Below, in pieces: positions 44,229 through 56,400 of a DNA stretch of 64,000 bases. Both the position numbers and the translations under genes were made by a program. Positions within the stretch are counted from its first letter, which is position 1. Each line of letters starts with the position of its first letter. Origin of the DNA: Seriola aureovittata (taxonomy: Eukaryota > Chordata > Actinopteri > Carangiformes > Carangidae); assembly GCF_021018895.1 (NCBI RefSeq), contig NC_079375.1, forward strand, positions 19,942,492 through 20,006,491, read 5' to 3'. Below the pieces are notes generated by a model. It was given only the letters and a program-made list of their open reading frames with translations. It had not been told where the DNA came from and searched no databases.

Positions 44229-47200
44229 CTGGAGGAGAGGAGAACATGGCATGAAATATGTTACCGAGTCATCAACATGTGGGACGTAACCAAAAGCAGA
44301 CCAGTCATACAGAGGCTGATTTATTACGTTCTCACATGCAGCACACAAGGACATCAGAAGGACGCTCAATGCTTAAGTTGTTCATGTATTCGTTCTAGCT
44401 GTGTGTTCAGTGAGTGTTTATCTATACAAACAGCATGTAAAGACCCATGGTTATTATAAACATGAAAATAAGTCAAGACAGAGGAACTTCTTCTAGGAAT
44501 AAAATGAAGAATGGTCCAAACACAAATGACTTCAATTCAGCAACATAATACAGTATATGAGTATGGATTATGTTCCCTGATATTGCTCCTTCCATGTTAT
44601 TGAATGACTACTTCATACAGTTTAAATTAAAAAGGGAGACTCAAGTCAGTTTTACTCAGAGAAATGTATGATCAGTGGTAAATGGATTACTCACCATAGC
44701 CTGTTCAATTTTATTATCAATGGCAACAACATTGGTTCCAGAGGCACTGTAAAAAAAAAAAAAAAAAGATAGAAAGAAAAAAGACATAAAGTCATGTCAG
44801 AATTAATCATGTCATTTTCAGGATCCAAACCTACTGGAGAGAGATTTCTCAGCTCAAAGCCCCTTTTTTTCTGCTTTCTTGTCTTTCCCCCCAACAGATG
44901 GTAAAAACACAAAATACTGGAACAACAATCTAAATGAATAAAATAAAAAGCCAAAATCTGGGAAAAACAGATGCGATACTGGTGTTCAATGATCAAACCG
45001 CTGGCCCGCAGCTCACCACAGGAAAAATAGGACAGATCATATAAAATGACCTGTCAACACTCTTGGTCATACCATTTACATCTTAACTCCAATCTAGGTC
45101 AGTTCCCTGAGTTCACAGGAAGAAAGAGAGAGGTTTCGCCGCAGGCAACACAATAGGTCCAAGTTACTGCAAAGAACACATCATTTTGTGACGTTGCCAT
45201 ACTTAGAGTAGGTGTGGTAATGTCTCCAATGACAGTGAGCAGTCTCAACTGGTAAAAACAAGCATGTACAACACTGGGATCAATACCCACATATTCTTCC
45301 ACTGTCTATAACTAAGGTGACCCCGTTTCGTTGGTCCGACTCTTAACTGCGTCACAAAGTAGTTGTATTTCCGGTACTTCATAGACAGATACACAGGTAC
45401 AGATCTGTGCATGCGGAGCGGAGTAGTGACCTCTTGCCGTTACCTGCGGCGTGTCCGGTAGGACAGCAGCGGGGTCGCGTGCCGGGTCGGGTCCGCGGGG
45501 CAGCACTGAGGCTTGAAGGAGAACGTGCAAGGCATGGTGCTGCTGCTTGAAGCTACATCCGTGTCCGCGGAAAGAAGGGCCACTGGAGCGAACCGGAGGA
45601 GGTTTAATGGGGTAACAGTGACCACATTTAGAATAATGAAACGTGAACCGGCGGGTGGAGCAACCAGAGGACTGACTGGAGGCGGAGACATGTCTGAAGT
45701 GATTTCAGGCTCCGCCCGACACGTAGTGACCTTTAACTGTAGTAACTGTACTGAACTGTATCAGCAGGGGGAGAGCTATGGAGGCCCAGCCATGCCAAAC
45801 ATTCATTCATTTAACACCGTTAATTAATCCATTAAGAAATTGGCAAATAATTGGTAGTTCCATAACAAACAGTAACATAACACTTAAATTGTATAAAATA
45901 ATAATAAAAAAAAACAATTAAAAAGCATTTAGAAATATATTTACATTCATTAAACTTAATGTCTTGTTAAATTAATCTTTATAATGTGAGGGATAATCAC
46001 ATTGCATTACAATTTGTAACAATTTTTTCTCTTAATTACAGTGGTGATGGATCAAATCAGTTTATGCAGCTAGTTATTCCACGGACTGACAAGTACCAAT
46101 AACAAGACCAGCACTCTATAGCCAGTGAGTCATAGTGCTAATCAATTAGATCTTCAACATCTGTTAATTAGCACATAGCAGTTAAAGTACAGCTGAGGCT
46201 GATGGGAATGTAAGGTTTGCAGCTATCGGGGGCACCCGGTGGCTCACCTGGTAGAGCGTGTACCAAATCTGACATGTCATCTCCTCTCTCTCTCTCTCTC
46301 TCCCTCCCTCTACAAATTTCCTGTCCCTCCCTCACTGTGGCAAAATGCCTGAAAAAATAACTTTTAAATAAGTTTAGCAGCTATTGGACAGGTATTGCAA
46401 AGTGTTGGACTTGGTGGCACTAACATAAATAAATGAATGTTTACGGCTCACCTTGTATTTTAGGCATGAAGATCAATGCCACCATGTGGTATGAAGGTGC
46501 CTCACTAGACACCAGGTTGACTATAGACTCCCCCAAGAAGAAGAGGACAAGATGTTCTGTTCCTCCACACCATCCAATTTAAGTGTGCGAGGCCAGCGGA
46601 AGCACTCAGTCGATTGTAATCAGCAGACTGTATCGGTGAAGGAATGCTCCCCATACCTCTGCTGCTATCAAACACTGTCACTCACACTGTCCGTCTTACA
46701 CTACTGCGCTTTGATCTCTGTCAGATATGACAATGTCTAACATGAGCCACAAGAACAACATGTACATCACAAAATGAACGATGCCGACATGTGTTGAATA
46801 AAATACACATGGTGTCACTCATGCTGCACAGACACACACCATTCTCTTCAAGAAATAAATTACAAACAAGAATGCACATTTCAGCAGTCAGTACTCACTC
46901 ATTAGTTTCTCTTCCTCAGAGACCACATTATGTGACCCCCCCACAATTGGTTACATAACTATATGTGAAAAAAATAATAATTAAAAAAAAAACAAAACTG
47001 CAACCTCAACTTCAAATGTGTGTTTAATTTAGACGAGGCGTCACACACAGGCCCTCCTATAGTTCTACTGCCTAACAGGAGTTTTTGACAGGCCTGTGCC
47101 CAGAGGAATCTCTCACTCTATAAACTACAGATGCTGAATAGAGTCTGTGAACTACACCCTTGTTGCTTTACCAGTGGCTTCATACAGTACAGGAAACCAA

Positions 47201-50200
47201 AATATGCAGAAACAGAAATGACATGATTTTTTTTTTTCTAAAGCCAACCAGTAAGAAATAATAAGAATTAAAAGACCAACCAATCACAATACATAAGAGA
47301 TGGGAATTCATAGTGTTATATTTGCAGTCTTATATTTTATATATTTGTAGTCTTTGTAGACTTTTGGTGAAATCGTGCTACTAAATAAATTTAAATAAAT
47401 GCACAATAATTATTTTTTTCAACTAATTCGGAGATAAAGCAGATTAAGAATGAGTGCAGTAGTTAAGACATTATAAAAGGCAGCTGTTCTGAAGACACAA
47501 ATTGTGGGAGGACTCACACAAGGCTGTTTTTGGATGTTGGCAACAAAGGCCAGACACTCCTAAGATTATAAGAGCAACAGAACAAAGTTGCCATTTTGTC
47601 GAAAAAAGTACACCTGAGGAGGGAGATTTGGGCCCAAACCTCACCACCATGCACATGACATCTAAAGTTTTTCATTAAAGATTAATCCGTTGATTGTCTC
47701 AATTAATTTCTCAATCGTTTGGATATTATTAGTACTGGTATTATTGGATTGGTACAAAAAAACACCTATTTCTAGGATGCAATTCAACATATTCATCTTG
47801 CTTGTTTTGTCCGACCAAAACCCAAAGATATTCTGTTTGCTATAATAGAAAACAAATGAAATCAACACATAAAACCTGGAACCAGTAATTGACTAAAACA
47901 ATAAATGATCAAAATTGTTGCAGAGTAAGTTTTGTTTCAGCTCTATCGACATCGAATCTTGAATGATACTGTGTTGGAGCTCCGTGTCCTAATGACTTTG
48001 AATTACTTCACTGCCATGATGTATTTTCTCTTGGGGTTTTCCAACAGCTGGCTTCAGTGGAGGCCACAATGAGATGAGATGAAACGAGAATAAAAAGGAG
48101 AGGAAACACCCCTGTACCGTCAGTGTCAGGACATGTGACCGGCCAGTGATACATTTGTAACTACGGACACTGGAGATCATCAATGCAAAATAATACTTCT
48201 CAAAGAGCTGAGACAAATTTTCACCTGGAGCCAAGGCTTGGATGATAAACTGTAGTTCTGCATCCTGAAGTCAAAGTGGGTAAGATGATTTTGTTAAATA
48301 ATGATGTTTTGAGTGGCTACTCTTTATACTTTAGCTGCAAAATGTACAAGTTACACTAAAGCAAGCAGGAACAACAATCAAGTCAAAACCATATTAGGAT
48401 AACATCTGGTATTCAAAATAGGACTTCCAAGAACAACTGGCACTGGGGGGGAGATTTTGCAAACCACATCATGAGTGAGTAGTGTTTTGGAGCTCAATAG
48501 AACGAGTGTGCCTGGCTCCTGACACACATGATCTTGTTTAAGCCTCTAGAGCTCAAGTCGAAGTCAAGAACTTGTTTGAGCACCTGACTTCAAAACAAAA
48601 CTGTTGAACGGATGATAAAGTCAACTGCTCTGTTTTAGCAGTGTTACAAAGCAAACACTATATATCTACTGATGTAAGTAAGGTCAAGACCCACAGGCCT
48701 AAGGGCTGGGCTGAGAAGAAACAGACGGCTAATGAGGGCTTGAACTTACTCTTTCTCTGATTATGCAACCAGCACTTCTGTAAACTTCAACCTCTACATT
48801 AAAAGGGCTGAAGTTTATAAGCTCTGGGTAGAGTTTGGCATTTCCCCATACAGTGTTAGCAGTAAAATAGGAATGTCAATGAAAAGTCCATTAGAGGCAG
48901 AAAAGTTTACACTCACAAAGTGTGGGCAAGCGGAGCAGTGAGGGTGAATAACTCATCTGAGCATCGAATAGTTGTCATTCCTTGCCTCTGGCAGAACTGC
49001 TGGCATGTTCAAGAACAGTAGATTTCCTTCAGCAACACAGGAAGAACAAAGCTAAGTCTATTTAATTTGACCTGAGACATGATGAAACAAGTTCAGAGCT
49101 TAAGAGGGAGGGCCTGACCATATGCCCAAGAATGACAGGTGCACAAGTCAGTCATACCAAGGCATCTGAGATGCACAGATATCTCTCAAGTGTAAACTCG
49201 GGTCTTATCGTTCTACCTGGGCATGTGGCTTTGCATTGCATAAGTGCAGTAAAATCTACACTGAAAGTATACGGAGCATATCATCTTCACACTCAGATGA
49301 GCATAAACCTACTTTCATTTCATCCAAGACCTGACAACTTCCACTATCTATGTTACATTATGCAGCTGTGCATGCAGAAAGGCAAAGGCAGTTACCCGGC
49401 AGTGACTAAAATGAGGAAGTGCTAAAATTACAACCAAGAAAGCATCAAAACTCTCTGTGGGCATGACTTGGGAATAATCAGAGAGCAGTATACGTTATTA
49501 ATTGAGACGGTCTAATAGGTTCTTTGGATCTGTGCGAACAAGACATAAGAAAATCTATGTGAAGCAATTGATAACAGTGTGGTCATAGCAAGTATGGTGG
49601 AAAAGGTAATGGACGAAATGGGATCCAAAGCAAAAATAATGGGGTTTCTAATGTTTTCTGTTGCTGATCTACTTACAATGGTAGTCTGTGCAAATCTTGT
49701 TTGTTTAGTCTAGCCTACATTTTGAACATTTAGAGATTTCTATTTTGAGATTAAACATTTTGTCAATCTGTGGCTCAACTGATGTTGAAATTTTGGGAAA
49801 TACACTTACTGGCTTTCTTGCCAAAAGTTAGATGAGAAGATTGATGCCACTCAAGTCTGTACACTAAATATGAAGCTAGCGCTAGCAGTTGGCTAAAGAT
49901 AATAAAGACTTGAAATAGACAGCTAGCTGGGCTCTGTCTAAAGATAACAAAATACACATGCCACCACCTCTAAAGCTCACTAATGATCACTTTATATCTC
50001 ATTTGTTTAATCTTTGTCTAAAAACAGAAGTGCAGAAACCACAAATCAACTACAGTTAGATATCATGTACTGAACTATTTCTTGGTCGGGTGCAATAACT
50101 TCCTGGAGTCTCCACTGGTTGCATATAAAATAAAAAAGTGTAAACATAAGTATGGTTCTAGTACTGCACACCTGCAGTGCTTAGAGACTTGAATCTCAGG

Positions 50201-50334
50201 TAAACCTGTTAAAAAAAAAAGGTGATTGACTCCTTTTACACTGCCAGACGAGTTTGCCTTTTTGTTTGGACAGAGGACACAGACACACAACTGCAGAGAG
50301 CAATGTCATCATGCTCATGCGCGCACACACGCAC

Positions 50335-50429
<95 letters not shown>

Positions 50430-53400
50430 AAAGAGTGAGCTGCTAGCTGCTGTGCAGATTCGTAAAATGGATCCATTGTATCTTACCCCCGGGGTTGGTG
50501 CTCCTGCAAGTGTCGGAGCCTCCGTGTGAGACGCTTCGATTGGTGATTGCATGTTTTTTAAACTTATTTCAGGGTGGCAGCTTCCTCTTTCATCCACAGT
50601 GTAGCTGCAGTGTTTCTGGTTTAACAGCACTGTGCTGGGATGATTACAGGTGTGTTTACAGTGTTTGTGTGCTCTGGAAGACGTCACAGCAGGAAAAGGG
50701 GAGAAAATTAGCGCGTTCACCCCAGTGTTGTGTTTATGTCACTGCCGATCGGAGCTGATAAATACCAGTGACTACTGCGAGTCATTTGACCCGGGAGTGA
50801 ATGCCCATTGTATCCGTTCCCATTTGACGGCAAAAGCCAGATGTTAGAGATTCTCATCGGGTTTTTTGATCAGTGTGGAAAAGGGGCTTTAGGGAGGTAT
50901 AGATGAGAAAGGAACATTGATTAAATGTAGGTTTTCTTCATATACACACCGTAAATCTCGGACTACAAGCCGCTACTTTTTTCACACGCATTGAACCCTG
51001 CGGCCTATACAACGATGCCGCTAAATTATAGATTTTTTACTGGCCAAAGGCCTCCAGGGGGCGCTCTAACGGCCTCCGGGGGGCGCTCTAACGGCCTCCA
51101 GGGGGTGCTCTAACGGCCTCCGGGGGGCGCTCTAACGGCCTTATGAACAACTACATTATAGTAAAAATGATCTGTAGGAAATTTAAAGCCAGTGTCTTCT
51201 TTTCTCAAAATGTCACATATGCTAAAGCACATTTTCACTTTCACGTCTTCTATGACTTCATCTTTTTGCTTCAGGCATGATCCCAAATAAACTTGAATAA
51301 AATAGACTTATTAAGGGTCAAGACCAAAGGTCATCTCCAAGATCTACCAAACACAGATGTAAACAAAGCCCTGATTATCTTTGCTGCCATGGAAACAAAA
51401 GCAGCCCTTGGCAGATCAGTGTATCCACAACAGCAAAAAAAAAAAAAAAAGTGAATCATGGGGCTCATATCAGCTCACTATCATCATAAGATTGTGCCAT
51501 CTTACTGTATTGGTGAGCGGAATTGGGCAAATTGAACAGGCAAAAGAGTTAATAAAAGTAAAACACATATTGTGTCTTGAAGTAATAACACAACGTCTTG
51601 GTTTAGATAATGCCATCTCAATATAGCTTTACCTGTTAACTGCTGAAGTGGCGTGTGTTAAGTGTCTGCATGTGTTCTCAGCAGCTGGTGATGGTGTGTC
51701 AGCTGTATATTTCTCTAAAAACAGTTTCATTTCCTGTCACTCAAATACGGTTTTCTGTGCTTCCCTTTTCATCTTTGTAAAACACTTTATTTATCTATGG
51801 TCAGCTCTTTTGAAGGCACTTTCTCATAATACAGCAACAGGGTGAGAGCTTCTCTATATCAGTAAGTGTCTGTATTATTTCACATACTACAGTGACTTAA
51901 CTTTAAAATGTAACCAAATAATATTGGTTTGACAGGAACTCAGTAACTCAGTGGGGAGAGTGATGCAGAAGAAACCAGGTCTCACCCAAGTTGACATGAG
52001 TCCTGCATTACAGGTAGCATGCACACACTCTTCAGCCTTTAGCCTCCAAAGCTGAGAGCAACAAATTGAGGATGTGTTTCCAATTTTCAGTTTTTAAAAG
52101 TATCATCATTCTCAGAGTTTTGGCCATTTTCCATCAACAATTACCTTTTACTTAAAAAATGAACAGGTGATCTTGAAACATCACTAGAAGGAGCCCTGTA
52201 CTTAAAGCGACATGAGCTATCACATGACCAGACATTGTGTGAATGATATAATTATGATCAAAAGTGCCTGTTCAAAATGTCTATTGGTATGAAGCGCTAC
52301 TTCCTGCTTCAACTTTGATCATGTCGCTTGTGCTTTTCTTACGTTTAGTTTAACTTTGTTTCAAGTTTTACTAGGCAAAGCCCAGTTGGGATGGGCACTT
52401 TGGGCACGTTCTTTGTTTTCACTTCCAAATAAGGTTAGATTAGATAATTGAATTAAGAGCTGAAACGAGTAATGACTTAATGAGTAGATAAGTCGATCGA
52501 CAGAAAATTAATTATATGATTCCTTGAGTTGTTTATCAGTCAAAAACTTCACTCATTCCCTGCTTCTGTTTTTATGTAATACCCTAACTGATACTGGATT
52601 TTTTTAGGCTGATATTGATTTCATTATTTGAGAATTTGAACTTTCCGATAATGATATATCAGCCAATAATCATTTTTAAAAAATGTAAACACCTGATATA
52701 CGCAAACAATCTTTATAAAGATTCCTTTGATTTTCTTTTTTAAACTGGGATCCAGATATATACTGAGTGGGACATTTTACTGTTGAAAAATCAGCTTGTC
52801 AGTTCTCTTTGGAAGACATAGACAACTGTGAAACGGAGAAACTAGGTGCGTTTCCATCAACCTGTTTCCATGCACATCTTCAATCTGGTGTATCATTAAA
52901 AGCAAATTGTGACAAAGTGCAATGGAAACAGACTGAAGTTTCTGCTCCACTGGAGAGACAGAAAATTAGCGGCAGACAAAAACATCAGCTCTGTGTGAAG
53001 ACTATAACCATCCTCACATTAATGCATGAAACAAACATATTTTATCATATTTCCAACACGTTTTCCACATTGTTTTTCACCATTTGAGTTTTGACAAGCG
53101 CGCATTTAATATGTCATCTTGTTGCACCACCCTCTTGCTCTGCATGGCTTCATGGCATCGACTGGAGAAGAAGCTCCACCAGCTGTTTGACTCGATGAAC
53201 CGAATCCTATCTCATATCAGTACATGTTTATTTGCATTTTCTTTTGCTGATTTTCTTAAAATTCAGTTAAAATCTTCTGTACTGATATATCTGTAATTAG
53301 CTAATATCAGTCAATATATCGGCCTGAGGGACTTATTAGACTAAACCCGTTTTATATCACTGTAAACTGAGTATCTTTGGGTTTAGAACTGTTGGTTGAA

Positions 53401-56400
53401 TAAAACAAGACATTGAAAAATTAGAAAACTGTGATGGACATTTTTTGAAAATTTCTGACATTTTATAGACGAAATGATTTGTCAATCCTCCAGGAGGAAC
53501 TATAAGACATTGATGTGTAGAGCAACACCTACTTTGGACTATTTTTCTTAGCTTGCAGCCACGTAACCCAGCCCCCGGATAATCAGGAGAAAATGGATGG
53601 ATGATTGATCAATTAATTCATAAAATATTCATCAGATTAACTGATGATGATAATTATTAGCTGCCCTAAGTGGGTTAAACTTGTTAACAATCTCTTTAAC
53701 TTTCAAACCAGAATTTTGAAGTGACACAAACAGTATATATTGTTACAGAAAGAGGGTCAAAGAAAACATCTATTGGCCAATCCTGTGCTTGCTGCCAGGC
53801 TTTGTTTCCAAACTCAGTCCATGCACGTGGAGAAAGCAAAGCTCACTGCTACTGAACACGGCACACATGTTGTTACACTCTTGCAGGCCTGTCCAGTCCA
53901 ATCCAGTATAGTACGGTACCTATCACTGTGGGCCTTTGAGTCCCTTAATCTGCTGCCAGACTGGAAGGCATGGTAGAAAGCCTTGGAGGGGTTCCTGTGT
54001 CACATTCAGGGAAGAGAGAGAAGAGACAGAGATAGGGAAGAGTTGAAACAGTGAAAGCAGACTAAAGTTCCTAGAAATGTTTCCTCACGCAACTTCTTTC
54101 CACCTCAGAGAACACCTTCGCTTGAGTTGTGTGGTTAACTTGGCTGGAGAAAAGGCTCTTAGCTTTCACTATAACATTTGGGACATTCAAACAGAGCAAA
54201 GCAAAGGGGCTGGGGAAAAGGAGACTTGACCTAAACACAGGAATGTATGTTCAAAGGTGGGGACAGCTTCATAAACTTTAAGGGCCTCCCTCAGGCCATT
54301 CACCTACAGTATGCTGGCCATCACTCATGCTTAGGTTGTTTTCCTCATAACTAAACACACGGTATGAAGAAGAGAAAAGCCATAGCCTCCAGTTTTCAGC
54401 GAGAAACTCGTTAGCTCTTTGTAGTTGTTGACATTTCTTGACTTTTTTGGTTCAATTCATCACATCAACAACATCACGTTATAGAATTTAACATTACCTC
54501 CTATATTCCTGCTGGTGATTAACTACAAGTACACGGTGTTCTACGCCGAGGGATGTAAGTCGGGAAGGGGAAAGGAAACCCCCCGCTCTGACCCCTACAC
54601 ACACACACTCATTTTATCTGCCCTCAGCTAGTGCCTTTCATAACTAACCACTTCTCTCCACATGCGCACACGCACACGCACACACACACACACACACACG
54701 GGAAGTTGATTTACAGCTTGTGTGTGAATATTATAGCAGCCAAGGCTCTTTTCCTAGAAATCTCTGGCACAAACTCGCTTTGTCACATTACCTCATGACT
54801 AAACACTCTCACAAACCTCCTCCCATGCCTCCTGCTTCATTTTACTTTGCAGGCAACAGCGCAAGAAAAACCTCCGCACACACGTGGCAAGCGCACACCT
54901 CCACTGAAAACCTCTCTTTCTCACAGAGACTGGAACTCAGAGCTGAGTACAACCGAGCTATCAGCTGAGATCGTCGAGGTCAGATGACTTGGAGTCCAGA
55001 AACCTCTTCATGTATGAGGTAAGAACTGGAGGAGTCATCATTCCCTGTTTTCAAGTAGCAAACACTCACCTCTCAATGGCTCTCTTTGTGAGTCTAAAAT
55101 GTAACATGTCAATATCCATTTTCTGAAAGCGCCTCTTTGTAAACAGAATAGTCAGTGTGTTTCAGCAGTGCTGAAAAGTGCCAGAAAAACCCCAGAGTCT
55201 GGAGGGTGAGGAGGAAAGAAAGAGGAAACACATAACCCAGGAGAAAAGTGCAAACAAGAAAAACCCCCTTTCCTTTTTATAAACCGCTCTCTCAAAGCAC
55301 GTAAACTATCCTGACACAAAAACCATGGCTGCACATGCTCAGGCTTTACCCGATGCTGCCCCTAAGCAAACGTATGACCTGGCAGCAGACAAAAATAACC
55401 TTTTGGTGCATTTTTGCTGGTTCCTGTCACACATCTCCTCGCAGCATGACACATGGTTTTTCCTTCAGTGTGCCTGTGCTACAAACCAGTGGCCGTGTCA
55501 AAGATTCAGTTTCACGATGCTGAACTTTTTAATAACCTTGCGCACTCATTGAGCATGTGAAAGTCCACTGTTGCCAAAGGAAGTGCAAGAGGAGAAAAGA
55601 AAAGGGTGCAAAGAGGAAAATACACAGAAAACAAAATGTGTCAAAATATATTTTTAATTCTGCGTTAAGGTGTTGTGGAGGCGTCATGCAGACGTCCCAC
55701 CAAAGCTGTCACTTCAATACTTGACTACTGCTTGGTGCTATGCAAGCAACAGAGATACCACGTAAAAACCACAACTATCGCGATTGGCCGACTTGGGCCA
55801 CTTGTGTAGGTTTCCAGTCATCGACAGTGAGCTTCCATTTCAAGTGCACACCCTCTCATTCTACTCTGCTTTCGTGTGTTGGGGCTGTTGGTACAGGAAT
55901 GAGGGCTGAGGGGTAACCAACAAAGTGGGGTTGGCAGCAGAGTGACAGGTAGAGTAATCGGTTGGCAGGGGGGGGTGCAGAGGGAAAAAGGGAGAGGCTG
56001 AAAGAGCGCGTTGAAAACTCTTACTGTTGGTGCGCATGACGCTTCAGGTTCTCAGCACCATCCATCCATCTGCCACAGAGCAGAAGTAGGTCAAAATTAT
56101 TTAGATTTCAGCTGCCCTGTGGGAGTTTCTTTCAGCAGGTTATGGGTTGTAGGCGAGGGAGATGGAGGACAGGGAGCACCTTGAGCCACTGCATGATTAC
56201 AGCATAGCCACTGGAGGAGATTAGCCTAGATTAGTGCAGCGGACCCAGGATCTTTACCCCATGACGACCCCCGGAGCCTAATTCAACTTTTTGATCCTGG
56301 GCCATACTTCCCCTAAAAAGTCCCTTTTTCCAGGGCGTTTACAGGGTGCACGGTTTAAACTGGCAAACACAAGCTATTTTATTGTGTACAGAATGCCATC

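Larger units (their letters stand above)
45735..53919 (-). other. tsc22d2: Upstream part of tsc22d2 intron 2 (9.2 kb in all)
   Basis: Intron 2 runs from 53919 to 44747. Apart from the alternative first exon it holds several repeats (listed separately) and AT-rich unique DNA. Open frames such as 52767-53087 (plus) have no recognisable domain. I see no further exon. Confidence 0.6.

Noticed and set aside
52767..53087. 106-residue plus-strand open frame
   Set aside because: Lies between degenerate AT-rich repeats, with no motif or plausible start context.
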